From Chryseobacterium sp. Leaf180 (lineage in GTDB: Bacteria > Bacteroidota > Bacteroidia > Flavobacteriales > Weeksellaceae), in contig NZ_LMPJ01000001.1 of NCBI RefSeq assembly GCF_001424585.1, positions 64,053 to 128,052 of the forward strand: a DNA stretch of 64,000 nt, in the 5' to 3' direction. The translations under genes were made by a program, and so were the position numbers. Under the pieces are notes generated by a model that saw nothing but the letters and a program-made list of their open reading frames with translations, searched no databases and was not told the DNA's origin. Below, in pieces: positions 8,544-15,502 of this stretch (its first letter is position 1; each line of letters opens with the position of its first letter).

Positions 8544-9395
8544 TTAGTTTCCGTTTTCTTCGGTTCCTGTAAAGATATTTTTTTCCAGATCGAATGTGCA
8601 GTCGTTGCTGAGAATATGTACTTTGAGATTTTCAGCATAAATAGCGGAGCATTTTTCTGCAGAATCTACATTGGTTTGTTTGATCTCACTTCCGTTAATC
8701 ATCCAGACCATCCCTGATCCGATACAGACGGCAGTTTTTCCTTCGTTGATAATTAAGGCAGAATCTTCGCCAAGACCAATTCCCCAACAGTTAGGATTCA
8801 GCATTACTGCATGTGCCAACCTTCCAAATCTCGCGCGGTGCACAAAATGGGTGTCAACAATACAGTTTTTCAGAAATCCCCAGCCTTCCGCGATTTCGAT
8901 GTCATCTTCCAGCATTGCTTCGCCATTATCAGCTTCCAGAATCACAAGATCTGGTATACACATTGCGCCTGCACTTGTTCCTGCAATGGTAAAATCTTCC
9001 TCGTTTTCAAACTTCTCCCGAATCATTTTGTGGAGAACTGACTTTTTTAAAGTTTCGAAAATTCTGTTCTGATCGCCACCGGAAAAAAATATGGTTTTTG
9101 CAGCCTTAATTCTTTTCCGATGATGGTCAGAGTGTAATTCCTGATCTGAAATATCAAGAAAATTGAAATTGGTGTAGCCGATTTCTTCCAGCGTTTTGCT
9201 GTACGTTTCTGGCACTTCCTCCGGCTCTTCGCTCGCAGTGGTAATAATTTCTATGCGGTTGTCTTTAGACTTCGCAAGCAGTTTCAAAATTTCATTAGGA
9301 ATAAAATCAGAATTATTTTTCTCCATATCCGAATTTACACCTTCTTTATCTTCCTTTCCACCAATAATCAGCAGTCTTCCTTTTGGTATTTTCAT
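8544..9395 (-). CDS. Cyanophycinase-like peptidase, S51 family
   Basis: The 283-residue protein begins with MKIPKGRLLIIGGKEDKEG, the usual start of cyanophycinases. It has FFSGGDQNRI and the nucleophile elbow GTSAGAMCIPD, with the catalytic Ser in GxSAGA, then GWGFLKNCIVDTHFVHRARFGRLAHA. The family are serine exopeptidases that cut cyanophycin (multi-arginyl-poly-aspartate) into beta-Asp-Arg dipeptides; many Bacteroidota homologues occur without cyanophycin synthetase and may act on other isoaspartyl peptides. No synthetase is in the window. It converges with galT, and the small lipoprotein gene at 9416-9616 lies 20 bp upstream on the same strand. Confidence 0.88.
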   Translation of the reverse strand: MKIPKGRLLIIGGKEDKEGVNSDMEKNNSDFIPNEILKLLAKSKDNRIEIITTASEEPEEVPETYSKTLEEIGYTNFNFLDISDQELHSDHHRKRIKAAKTIFFSGGDQNRIFETLKKSVLHKMIREKFENEEDFTIAGTSAGAMCIPDLVILEADNGEAMLEDDIEIAEGWGFLKNCIVDTHFVHRARFGRLAHAVMLNPNCWGIGLGEDSALIINEGKTAVCIGSGMVWMINGSEIKQTNVDSAEKCSAIYAENLKVHILSNDCTFDLEKNIFTGTEENGN

Positions 9396-9415
9396 ATCTG
9401 AAAGTAATTGATTGG

Positions 9416-9616
9416 TTATTCGTTATCGGTTTTTACGTCGCGGTAATGAGTGTTCATTTTTAAAGTATCAGCCTTTTCCTGAAGCGTTTTGATCGTGTCA
9501 GACTGCGGGTTGTTTACAGACTCGCGGCGGTTTTCACGATCAATATATTGCGTCTCCTCCTTTTTACACGCAAAGGATAGAAGTGCAGTGGTCAAGACCG
9601 GAATTAAGATTTTCAT
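9416..9616 (-). CDS. Small hypothetical lipoprotein (66 aa)
   Basis: The product is short. Its signal MKILIPVLTTALLSFAC ends in a Cys that fits a lipobox, followed by a charged KKEETQY stretch and a polar, probably disordered tail. It lies 20 bp upstream of the cyanophycinase-like gene on the same strand and could be co-transcribed with it. I recognise no family. The size and clean signal peptide argue for a real gene. Confidence 0.55.
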   Translation of the reverse strand: MKILIPVLTTALLSFACKKEETQYIDRENRRESVNNPQSDTIKTLQEKADTLKMNTHYRDVKTDNE

Positions 9617-9996
9617 AGTTGATAAATTTTGTTAATCAAATGTACATCAGAACAGATAATTCACTTATGACAGCAATCATACAGTGGTGATTTCCTTTAT
9701 TATGAGATTGGTTAACGACTTATAAATGATTCAAAAATTTGCAGATAATTGTATTTATGACTAAATGAATTTTAAACTTTCAAAAATTATTTCACGAAAA
9801 AAAAATCACTTAAAAATGACTTTGCTCATAAATTCTGCTTTTTGATCTGTTTAATTTTGACATATCCAAATCAATATTTTAGAAAGTGATGATGTTTTTC
9901 TTGGCAGAAAACACGGCATTTTTTAAAGTTTCAGAAAACCCGAATACTAGTCAAGGGCTTTCACAAAACTTAATATTAATTGTAAAAAATTTTAAA
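9617..9996. other. Intergenic AT-rich region, 380 bp
   Basis: The region lies between a - strand lipoprotein gene and the + strand KGG protein gene, so it holds divergent promoters. It is very AT-rich. I see no RNA gene and no convincing ORF; the in-frame extension of the KGG gene back to 9886 (MMMFFLAEN...) has no sign of being coding. Confidence 0.5.
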
Positions 9997-10658
9997 ATGA
10001 ACAACAGAAATTCAAACCGAAACGGTTCAGGAAACAGATCTTCTCAGGGGAACAGATCTACATATGAAGAGATCTATCAGTTAGGTTACGATCACGGCTT
10101 CAGCGATGCATCTGAGGACGAGGAGTATGGATGATGATTTCTCAGAATTTGAAGATGATTTTGATGACGAAGATGATTATGATGTGTACGGCGATAGTGA
10201 GTACGATGATGATGAAAGAGATGACGATAATCGCGGCAGAGGAAATTCCGGAGGTGGCCGTAGCGAATCTAACAGTTCGGGTGGTCGCGGTGGAAATTCC
10301 GGTTCCGGAAGACAGGGTTTTGCATCTATGAGTAAAGACGAGCGAACCAGAATCGCAAGAACGGGCGGACAGGCATCACATGGCGGAAGAGGCCGAAACA
10401 GTGGCGGTGGAAATTCCGGCAGCGGCCGTGGTGGAAATTCCGGCGGATCAAATGGTGGCTCAGGGAGAGGGAATTCCGGAAATTCTGGTGGAAGAGGACA
10501 GGGCGGAAACTCCGGTTCCGGAAGACAGGGATTTGCATCGATGAGCAAAGAAGAACGTACGCGAATCGCCAGGATGGGCGGTCAGGCATCACATGGCGGC
10601 GGGCGTGGCTCCAATTCTGGTTCCGGAATCAGGCTTTGGAGGCAGAAGAAATTCATAG
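9997..10658 (+). pseudogene. KGG-repeat general stress protein, interrupted by two apparent +1 indels
   Basis: Reading starts at MNNRNSNRNG (9997), passes an STYEEIYQLGYDHGFSD segment and stops at 10132. Removing one G at 10129/10130 restores EEYDDDFSEFEDDFDDEDD and joins the next frame. That frame encodes an acidic stretch, Gly/Ser-rich linkers and two KGG-type repeats of the form GFASMSK(D/E)ERTRIAR(T/M)GGQASHGG. Removing one A at 10627/10628 then restores SGFGGRRNS and a stop at 10656-10658, just before a terminator. The repaired product has about 219 residues. KGG proteins are stress-induced and poorly understood. As written, the second indel fuses the KGG frame to the DUF892 gene downstream, which I regard as an artefact or mutation. 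Confidence 0.7.
10301..10599 (+). repeat. Two imperfect 86-bp direct repeats encoding the KGG motifs
   Basis: The segments 10301-10386 and 10514-10599 match closely and each encode SGRQGFASMSK then the R-x-GGQASHGG end. They are separated by a Gly/Ser-rich spacer built from GGAAATTCCGG-like units. The repeats explain the long proline-rich antisense frame here. Confidence 0.7.
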
Positions 10659-10667
10659 TTTTAGACA

Positions 10668-10703
10668 GCTGCTTCCGGAGTTTTTCGGAGGCAGCAGTTT
10701 TTA
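10668..10703 (+). terminator. Rho-independent terminator after the KGG gene
   Basis: GCTGCTTCCG at 10668-10677 pairs with CGGAGGCAGC at 10686-10695 (10 bp, one G-T pair), followed by a T run. It sits 10 nt after the repaired KGG stop codon and inside the frame that is open from 10106 to 11383. A terminator inside a coding frame supports two separate genes. Confidence 0.75.
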
Positions 10704-10723
10704 ATTTTAAAATTGAAAAAATA

Positions 10724-11383
10724 ATGGCAACAAAAACCGACAATACTGTAGAAACTTCTGCAGGAAATGATGAAGTCACCCAGAAAATAATGACTTCAGA
10801 AGAAAATAATTATGATAAAAAAGCAAACAAAGAAGAAAAAGATCAGATAAAAATGGGCAACGCAGAAGTCGATAAAGAAGATATGAAAAATGCGCCGCTG
10901 CACAAGTTTTTCGTCGATTCTCTGAAAGATATTTACTATGCTGAAGAAGCCATCTTGCAGGCACTTGGAAAAATGATGGAAGCAGCGACCACCGAAGAAC
11001 TGAAAGAAGCTTTTGAAGATCATCAGCTTCAGACTAAAAAGCACATCAGCAGGCTTGAGAAAGTTTTCAAATCTCTTGAGATGGAGCCGGAAAAGAAAAA
11101 ATGTGAAGCGATAGAAGGCATTATTAAAGAAGGTGAAGAAATTATTAAATCTACCGAAGAAGGAAGTATGACCCGTGACGCGGCACTTATCATCGCAGCA
11201 CAGAAGGTGGAGCATTACGAGATTGCCAGCTACGGTGGTCTTGTGCAGCTTGCCCTGACAATGGGACACGATAAAGCAGCCGACCTTCTCGACCGCACCT
11301 TGCAGGAAGAGGAAGAAACCGACTATGAGCTGACCGAAATTGCCGAGAATTATATTAATTTCGAGGCTGAACAGGAAGATTAA
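10724..11383 (+). CDS. DUF892 / YciF-like ferritin-like protein
   Basis: The protein has 219 residues from the ATG at 10724. A charged Lys/Glu-rich leader of about 55 residues precedes a four-helix DUF892 domain. Visible marks are FFVDSLKDIYYAEEAI, DHQLQTKKHISRLEKVF, AAQKVEHYEIASYGGLVQLA and LLDRTLQEEEETD, whose Glu and His residues are placed to bind a di-iron or similar centre. YciF-type proteins are stress-induced and often sit beside KGG proteins (YciG), as here. The frame is open upstream through the KGG gene, but the intervening terminator and the non-coding look of 10659-10723 place the start here. Confidence 0.85.
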   Translation: MATKTDNTVETSAGNDEVTQKIMTSEENNYDKKANKEEKDQIKMGNAEVDKEDMKNAPLHKFFVDSLKDIYYAEEAILQALGKMMEAATTEELKEAFEDHQLQTKKHISRLEKVFKSLEMEPEKKKCEAIEGIIKEGEEIIKSTEEGSMTRDAALIIAAQKVEHYEIASYGGLVQLALTMGHDKAADLLDRTLQEEEETDYELTEIAENYINFEAEQED

Positions 11384-11391
11384 AACAGTGA

Positions 11392-11422
11392 AACCACATA
11401 CAGAATTTGTATGTGGTTTTTT
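11392..11422 (+). terminator. Rho-independent terminator after the DUF892 gene
   Basis: AACCACATACA at 11392-11402 pairs with TGTATGTGGTT at 11408-11418 (11 bp) around a 5-nt loop and runs into a T tract, 8 nt after the stop codon. Confidence 0.8.
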
Positions 11423-11535
11423 CCTAAAAAAAACTGCCGTGATTTTTGCTTACACATAATCGTCACATGACATTCAATCCAAAATCGATTTATAAGCCTA
11501 CCTTTATATTTCGAAAAATGAGTTACAGACAGATT

Positions 11536-12345
11536 ATGAAAAATATTAAGCTGATCGTCACTGATATGGACGGCACTTTTCTGAATTCTAAGCATGAAAT
11601 GAGCCCGGAATTTCCTGAAATCTACGATGAACTGAAAAAAAGAAACATCCTCTTCGTTCCCGCGAGCGGTCGCCAGATGTTTGGCATCACCCAGTTTTTT
11701 AACGAAAACGAAAACGAAATGGCTTTTATCGCCGAAAATGGAGGCTACATAAAATATCAGAACGAAGAACTTTTTGCAGATCATCTTTCGGAGGAGCATA
11801 TCCCGGAGATTATTAATATTATAAGGAATATTGATGGCGCTACGGTGGTAATTTCACGAAAGCAGAAAGCATATTTTGAAACAGATAATCAGGAATTTGC
11901 CGATTATGTTTCGCAGTTTTACAAGGAAAATGAAAAGATCAATGATTTGCTGAGCAACCGGAATAATGATGTTTTTAAAATTGCCATTCATCATCCTGAA
12001 GGTGCGGAAGAGCATCTTTATCCGTATTTAAAAGAATACGAAAAGTATAATCTCAAAGTAGTGGTTTCAGGCAAAAACTGGCTTGACATTATGAATAAAG
12101 ATATCAACAAAGGTCAGGCTCTTGAAAAACTGCAGCAATCTTTGGGTATCAAACCGGAAGAGACCATGGTTTTTGGAGATTACATGAATGATATCGAAAT
12201 GCTTAAAAAAGCCCATTATTCTTTCGCAATGGAAAACGCTCATCCTTCTGTAAAGGAAGCGGCACGGTTTCAAGCCTCATGCAACAATAGTTTTGGGGTT
12301 TTAGCAACGATTAAAGACTATCTCTCTGCAGAGTTAGCACTGTAA
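11536..12345 (+). CDS. HAD-superfamily sugar-phosphatase-type hydrolase (Cof-like)
   Basis: The protein has about 269 residues from MKNIKLIVTDMDGTFLN. Motif I is DMDGT (nucleophile Asp plus acid Asp), motif II is PASGR, motif III is the Lys in INKGQALEKLQ, and motif IV is GDYMNDIEMLKKA. A C2B-type cap lies between motifs II and III, as in Cof/YidA enzymes that dephosphorylate sugar phosphates, FMN-type or PLP-type compounds; the substrate is unknown. In-frame ATGs exist upstream at 11446 and 11518, but the promoter-like TATATTTC at 11505-11512 and the usual start just before the nucleophile strand favour 11536. Confidence 0.87.
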   Translation: MKNIKLIVTDMDGTFLNSKHEMSPEFPEIYDELKKRNILFVPASGRQMFGITQFFNENENEMAFIAENGGYIKYQNEELFADHLSEEHIPEIINIIRNIDGATVVISRKQKAYFETDNQEFADYVSQFYKENEKINDLLSNRNNDVFKIAIHHPEGAEEHLYPYLKEYEKYNLKVVVSGKNWLDIMNKDINKGQALEKLQQSLGIKPEETMVFGDYMNDIEMLKKAHYSFAMENAHPSVKEAARFQASCNNSFGVLATIKDYLSAELAL

Positions 12346-12464
12346 ATTTTAAAAAATTTAAATAGCAAAACCTTTTTTCGGAAGAAAAATGCCAGATTGT
12401 AAATAAATTCGGTATTTCACAGCGATTTTTTTTTGTGATATTAGGCTGAATTCATCTGAAAAGT

Positions 12465-12472
12465 TATATTTG
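12465..12472 (+). promoter_or_regulatory. Bacteroidota -7 box (TATATTTG) for the histone H1-like gene
   Basis: TATATTTG matches TAnnTTTG exactly and lies 20 nt before the ATG at 12493. A -33 TTG is not evident. Confidence 0.5.
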
Positions 12473-12492
12473 TAGTCTAAATTTTAATAGAC

Positions 12493-12669
12493 ATGAAAGA
12501 ACTTATTGAAAAAATTAACGCAGAATTTGAAGCGTTTACTACAGAAGCGAACCAGCAGGCTGAAAAAGGAAACAAAGCTGCAGGAACAAGAGCACGTAAA
12601 TCTGCTTTGGAACTGAGCAAAATGTTTAAAGATTTCAGAAAAGTTTCTGTAGAAGAATCTAAGAAATAA
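12493..12669 (+). CDS. Histone H1-like protein (58 aa)
   Basis: This short ORF starts MKELIEKINAEFEAFTTEA and ends FKDFRKVSVEESKK. It has the central KGNKAAGTRARKSALELSK segment found in the small H1-like proteins of flavobacteria. It is Lys-rich and predicted to be helical; the family is thought to bind DNA as a nucleoid protein. A TATATTTG box lies 20 nt upstream and a strong terminator 10 nt downstream, so it is a single-gene transcript. Motif, size and flanking signals together make it a confident call despite its length. Confidence 0.85.
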   Translation: MKELIEKINAEFEAFTTEANQQAEKGNKAAGTRARKSALELSKMFKDFRKVSVEESKK

Positions 12670-12678
12670 AAAACACCG

Positions 12679-12707
12679 CCGGCTTTCGAAAGAAGCCGGT
12701 TTTTTTT
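12679..12707 (+). terminator. Rho-independent terminator after the histone H1-like gene
   Basis: CCGGCTT at 12679-12685 pairs with AAGCCGG at 12693-12699, followed by eight T. Confidence 0.85.
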
Positions 12708-12842
12708 GGTCTTTACATTTCACAAACGCTGATTCCGGCGTTTTTTCTGTGTTAAAAGGTGACAACAATTTTCTGTAAATCTTAAAAACGATTCGTGTTT
12801 CGTTAAATTGCTCCCAATTTATATTAAATAATTCTTTTGCTG

Positions 12843-12873
12843 TTGAGTTGTATTGCGATGCAGTTTATATTTG
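12843..12873 (+). promoter_or_regulatory. Bacteroidota promoter: TTG, 20 nt, TATATTTG
   Basis: A TTG at 12843-12845 and TATATTTG (followed by CG) at 12866-12873 are separated by 20 nt, close to the known -33/-7 spacing. The ATG of the next gene is 25 nt downstream. Confidence 0.6.
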
Positions 12874-12897
12874 CGACGTTAAAAACAACTAAACTAT

Positions 12898-14040
12898 ATG
12901 AGAAAACTCTCTTTTTTATTTCTGCTGACTTCGCTCGCGCTTTCTGCGCAAAAAATCAAAATCACCGACGGTGAAACCGGAAAACCGATTGCCAACGCCA
13001 GAATTGTTTCTGACGAGCTCGCGCTGTACGCGAACGAAGATGGTCTTATCGAATTTCCGACAAACGGAAAGCCTTTTGAAGTTTCTGCCGGCGGTTATAA
13101 AAGGCAGCAGATTTCGCATTTCCAGAATGTGATTGCTTTGCAGCCAACTGTGAAAGATATTGAGGAAGTTAAAATCATCAGTATTGATGTACAGCCGATC
13201 TTTAATGATGTTTTAAAAAATTATCATAAAATATATTACAATAAGCCGGCGGTGTATGATGTAGTCTTTCGACGTAAAAGTTATCGAAACGAAAAACTTG
13301 CCTCAATGTCTATCGCTGAAGCAAAAATCTGGATGAGCAGCAGTATGTTTAATTATAAAAGCGCGTACAAAGAAGATTATGGGAGTATGATACAGATGCA
13401 GCTCAATAAGGTGAAATTTCTGAAAAAAGGGGATGCGGATTCTGCTTCTTCCTTGAAAAATAAAGAATTCGAAAGAGATTATTACGGCTCTTATTTTTTT
13501 AATTATGAACTTACGAGGTTACTTTCAAACATAAGAAACAGCAAATATTCCGGAAGATTGCTGGCAGAAGCTGACGGTGAGCAAACAATCAGTTTTAAAA
13601 CCAATACTGATCGCAGTGTGAAGCTGGATGGTATTTTTAAATACAATAAGAAAGATAAAGTCATCACGTATATTGAGGTTAATTATGATATGGAAGAATT
13701 ACCGGTAAAAAAAATGCAAAGCGGTAACGGTGAAGAATTCACTTACAAATTTGGTGTCGCTACAACTGTTTATGATTTTTATAAAAAAGACGACTTTTAT
13801 GTTCCTGGTATGTTTCGTCAGACAGGCGATCGTTATGTGCTCTTCTATAAAGATAAAACAGTAACTTCAAAAACAGCAAGTGAAGTTTATTACAACACTT
13901 TCGCAAAAAGTACCAGTGCCGGTTTGGATAAAAAAGCAGATTCTTCAAAAAATTTACTTTCGGCTGCCGAAGTAAAAGACAGTAAAGAAGCCGTGATTTT
14001 ACTTTCGGAAGAAGAGCAGAATTTTATTAATCAAAACTAA
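12898..14040 (+). CDS. Hypothetical secreted protein with N-terminal carboxypeptidase-regulatory-like domain
   Basis: The 380-residue protein has a cleavable signal (MRKLSFLFLLTSLALSAQ) and then KIKITDGETGKPIANARIVSD with YANEDGLIEFP. That is the pattern of the small beta-sandwich (CarboxypepD_reg-like) domain common at the N-terminus of Bacteroidota outer-membrane proteins. The rest (about 100-380) is mixed alpha/beta, and I recognise no catalytic motif. It lies 3 bp before a GLPGLI-family gene and shares its promoter, so the two are probably one operon with linked roles in the periplasm or outer membrane. Confidence 0.65.
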   Translation: MRKLSFLFLLTSLALSAQKIKITDGETGKPIANARIVSDELALYANEDGLIEFPTNGKPFEVSAGGYKRQQISHFQNVIALQPTVKDIEEVKIISIDVQPIFNDVLKNYHKIYYNKPAVYDVVFRRKSYRNEKLASMSIAEAKIWMSSSMFNYKSAYKEDYGSMIQMQLNKVKFLKKGDADSASSLKNKEFERDYYGSYFFNYELTRLLSNIRNSKYSGRLLAEADGEQTISFKTNTDRSVKLDGIFKYNKKDKVITYIEVNYDMEELPVKKMQSGNGEEFTYKFGVATTVYDFYKKDDFYVPGMFRQTGDRYVLFYKDKTVTSKTASEVYYNTFAKSTSAGLDKKADSSKNLLSAAEVKDSKEAVILLSEEEQNFINQN

Positions 14041-14043
14041 ACC

Positions 14044-14877
14044 ATGTATAGAATTTTTACTTTTGCTGTGATCTTTGTTTCAATGGCGATGAATGCGCAG
14101 ACCAACCGATTTATCTATGACGTCGAATACCGCAAAGATTCTACATCAACAGCGACTACGAAAGAAAATTATCATCTCGATATCGATGCGAGGGACGTAA
14201 AATATTATCCGCGCGATTTTTTCGTTGGAGATTCCATGGTGGTTCACAATGTTGAATTCCCCAAAGAACAGAAATTTAATACGTCGAGTATTCTTACACA
14301 TAAACTTGGAACGGAGCAGTACGAAGCGTATGATCTTCTGGAAAATATTGTGCTGAAACTTTCCTCAGATGCTCATCAAAACTGGAAACTGACCGGCGAA
14401 AAGAAGAAACTGAAAGATTTAAATCTGCAGAAAGCAACGACGACTTGGGGCAAAAGAAACTGGACAGCTTGGTTTACCGCTGATATTCCTTTTCAGGAAG
14501 GCCCATACAAATTTCACGGCTTGCCTGGTCTGATTACCGAACTTTATGATGATCAAAACAATTACCGTTTCGAACTGGTAAAAATGCAGAAAATAGAAAA
14601 AACGTACAGCAATCAGTACATATCGTATGTTTTGCAAAATGCAGTTCCGGTAGATGAAACCAAGAATAAAATTACAAAACTCAATTACTACGATGCGCCG
14701 GTAAATGCATTGCGTAACAACCACGGCGCAACAAAATCGACCGATGATTTTTTCCTGAATGACGGCACGCGTGTCACCGCAAAAAATACACGGGAAGTCA
14801 ACGAACTTCTGAGGGAAGCGATTAGGAAATACAACAATCCTATTGAGAAAGGTAAAGCGATAAAATATCCGAATTAA
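14044..14877 (+). CDS. GLPGLI family protein
   Basis: The 277-residue protein has a signal peptide (MYRIFTFAVIFVSMAMNAQ) and the defining block WTAWFTADIPFQEGPYKFHGLPGLITEL, with GLPGLI near residue 161. Members are Bacteroidota-specific secreted proteins of unknown function, often in small operons with carboxypeptidase-regulatory-like or TonB-receptor genes. Here it follows such a gene by 3 bp. A terminator lies directly after the stop. The family call is safe; no activity can be assigned. Confidence 0.9.
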   Translation: MYRIFTFAVIFVSMAMNAQTNRFIYDVEYRKDSTSTATTKENYHLDIDARDVKYYPRDFFVGDSMVVHNVEFPKEQKFNTSSILTHKLGTEQYEAYDLLENIVLKLSSDAHQNWKLTGEKKKLKDLNLQKATTTWGKRNWTAWFTADIPFQEGPYKFHGLPGLITELYDDQNNYRFELVKMQKIEKTYSNQYISYVLQNAVPVDETKNKITKLNYYDAPVNALRNNHGATKSTDDFFLNDGTRVTAKNTREVNELLREAIRKYNNPIEKGKAIKYPN

Positions 14878-14881
14878 AACA

Positions 14882-14917
14882 AAATCCGCAGCTCATCATG
14901 CAAACTGCGGATTTTTC
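14882..14917 (+). terminator. Terminator after the GLPGLI gene, possibly bidirectional
   Basis: AAATCCGCAG at 14882-14891 pairs with CTGCGGATTT at 14905-14914, followed by a T run on the + strand and preceded by A residues. It lies between convergent genes. Confidence 0.75.
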
Positions 14918-14926
14918 TTGTAATTA

Positions 14927-15493
14927 TTAATTGATCCGCGAATCAATCTTTTGCTGATCAAGCATTTTTCTGAGTGTCCACATCATATTTTCTTTTACAG
15001 TGTATGTTTTGCAAAGTTTATTATTCATCTTCATACTCATCGAAGTCTCATAAAAAGTTCTCGTTCCAAAAGCAATATCTTTTACTGTTTTTTCTGAAAA
15101 GCTTGGATAAAAATTGGCCAGGATCAACATGTTTCTTTTTAGAGAAGTACTGAAATCAGGATAATCTCCAAATTCGTCAATAACTTTTATTTTAAAAATC
15201 TTCTTTCCCAAGCTGTTTCCCCACTGTGTTTCAGCAAAAGCTCCTGTGATCATCATTAGAGGAATGCCCGCAACAAAAGCAAGAAGCATGTGTTGAAAAA
15301 TAAGATATGTCAGCATGAAAGTGGGAATGATGTCTATAATTTTTGCCCATTGCCGCTGTCTGTCACTTTTCGGGAAGTCGGTTTGTACAGGCAGATAATA
15401 TTCAATTTTCTTATACACTCGGCTTCCGAATATGTCAAAATCTCCTGTAGCTCTGCGCAGAATTTTTCGTTCTTTTAATTCGGAAATTTTCAT
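14927..15493 (-). CDS. RDD-family-like membrane protein
   Basis: The 188-residue protein has a soluble N-terminus and then hydrophobic segments near residues 53-72 and 74-90. It carries QWAKIIDIIPTFML and WGNSLGKKIFKIKVIDEFGDYPDFSTSLKRNML, which fits the RDD pattern (Asp in the first helix, then GxxxGKxxxxxxV and SxxxxxxRN). Function is unknown; some relatives are transporters. It is 9 bp upstream of tex in the reading direction, so they may form one transcript. Confidence 0.65.
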   Translation of the reverse strand: MKISELKERKILRRATGDFDIFGSRVYKKIEYYLPVQTDFPKSDRQRQWAKIIDIIPTFMLTYLIFQHMLLAFVAGIPLMMITGAFAETQWGNSLGKKIFKIKVIDEFGDYPDFSTSLKRNMLILANFYPSFSEKTVKDIAFGTRTFYETSMSMKMNNKLCKTYTVKENMMWTLRKMLDQQKIDSRIN

Positions 15494-15502
15494 AAAAGCA
15501 AT

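Noticed and set aside
10177..10548. Proline-rich 123-codon - strand frame
   Set aside because: It is the reverse reading of Gly/Ser-rich KGG repeats and has no coding signal.
10301..10599. Repeats resembling a small CRISPR array
   Set aside because: There are only two long, diverged copies that encode a protein motif; no regular short repeat-spacer pattern or cas gene.
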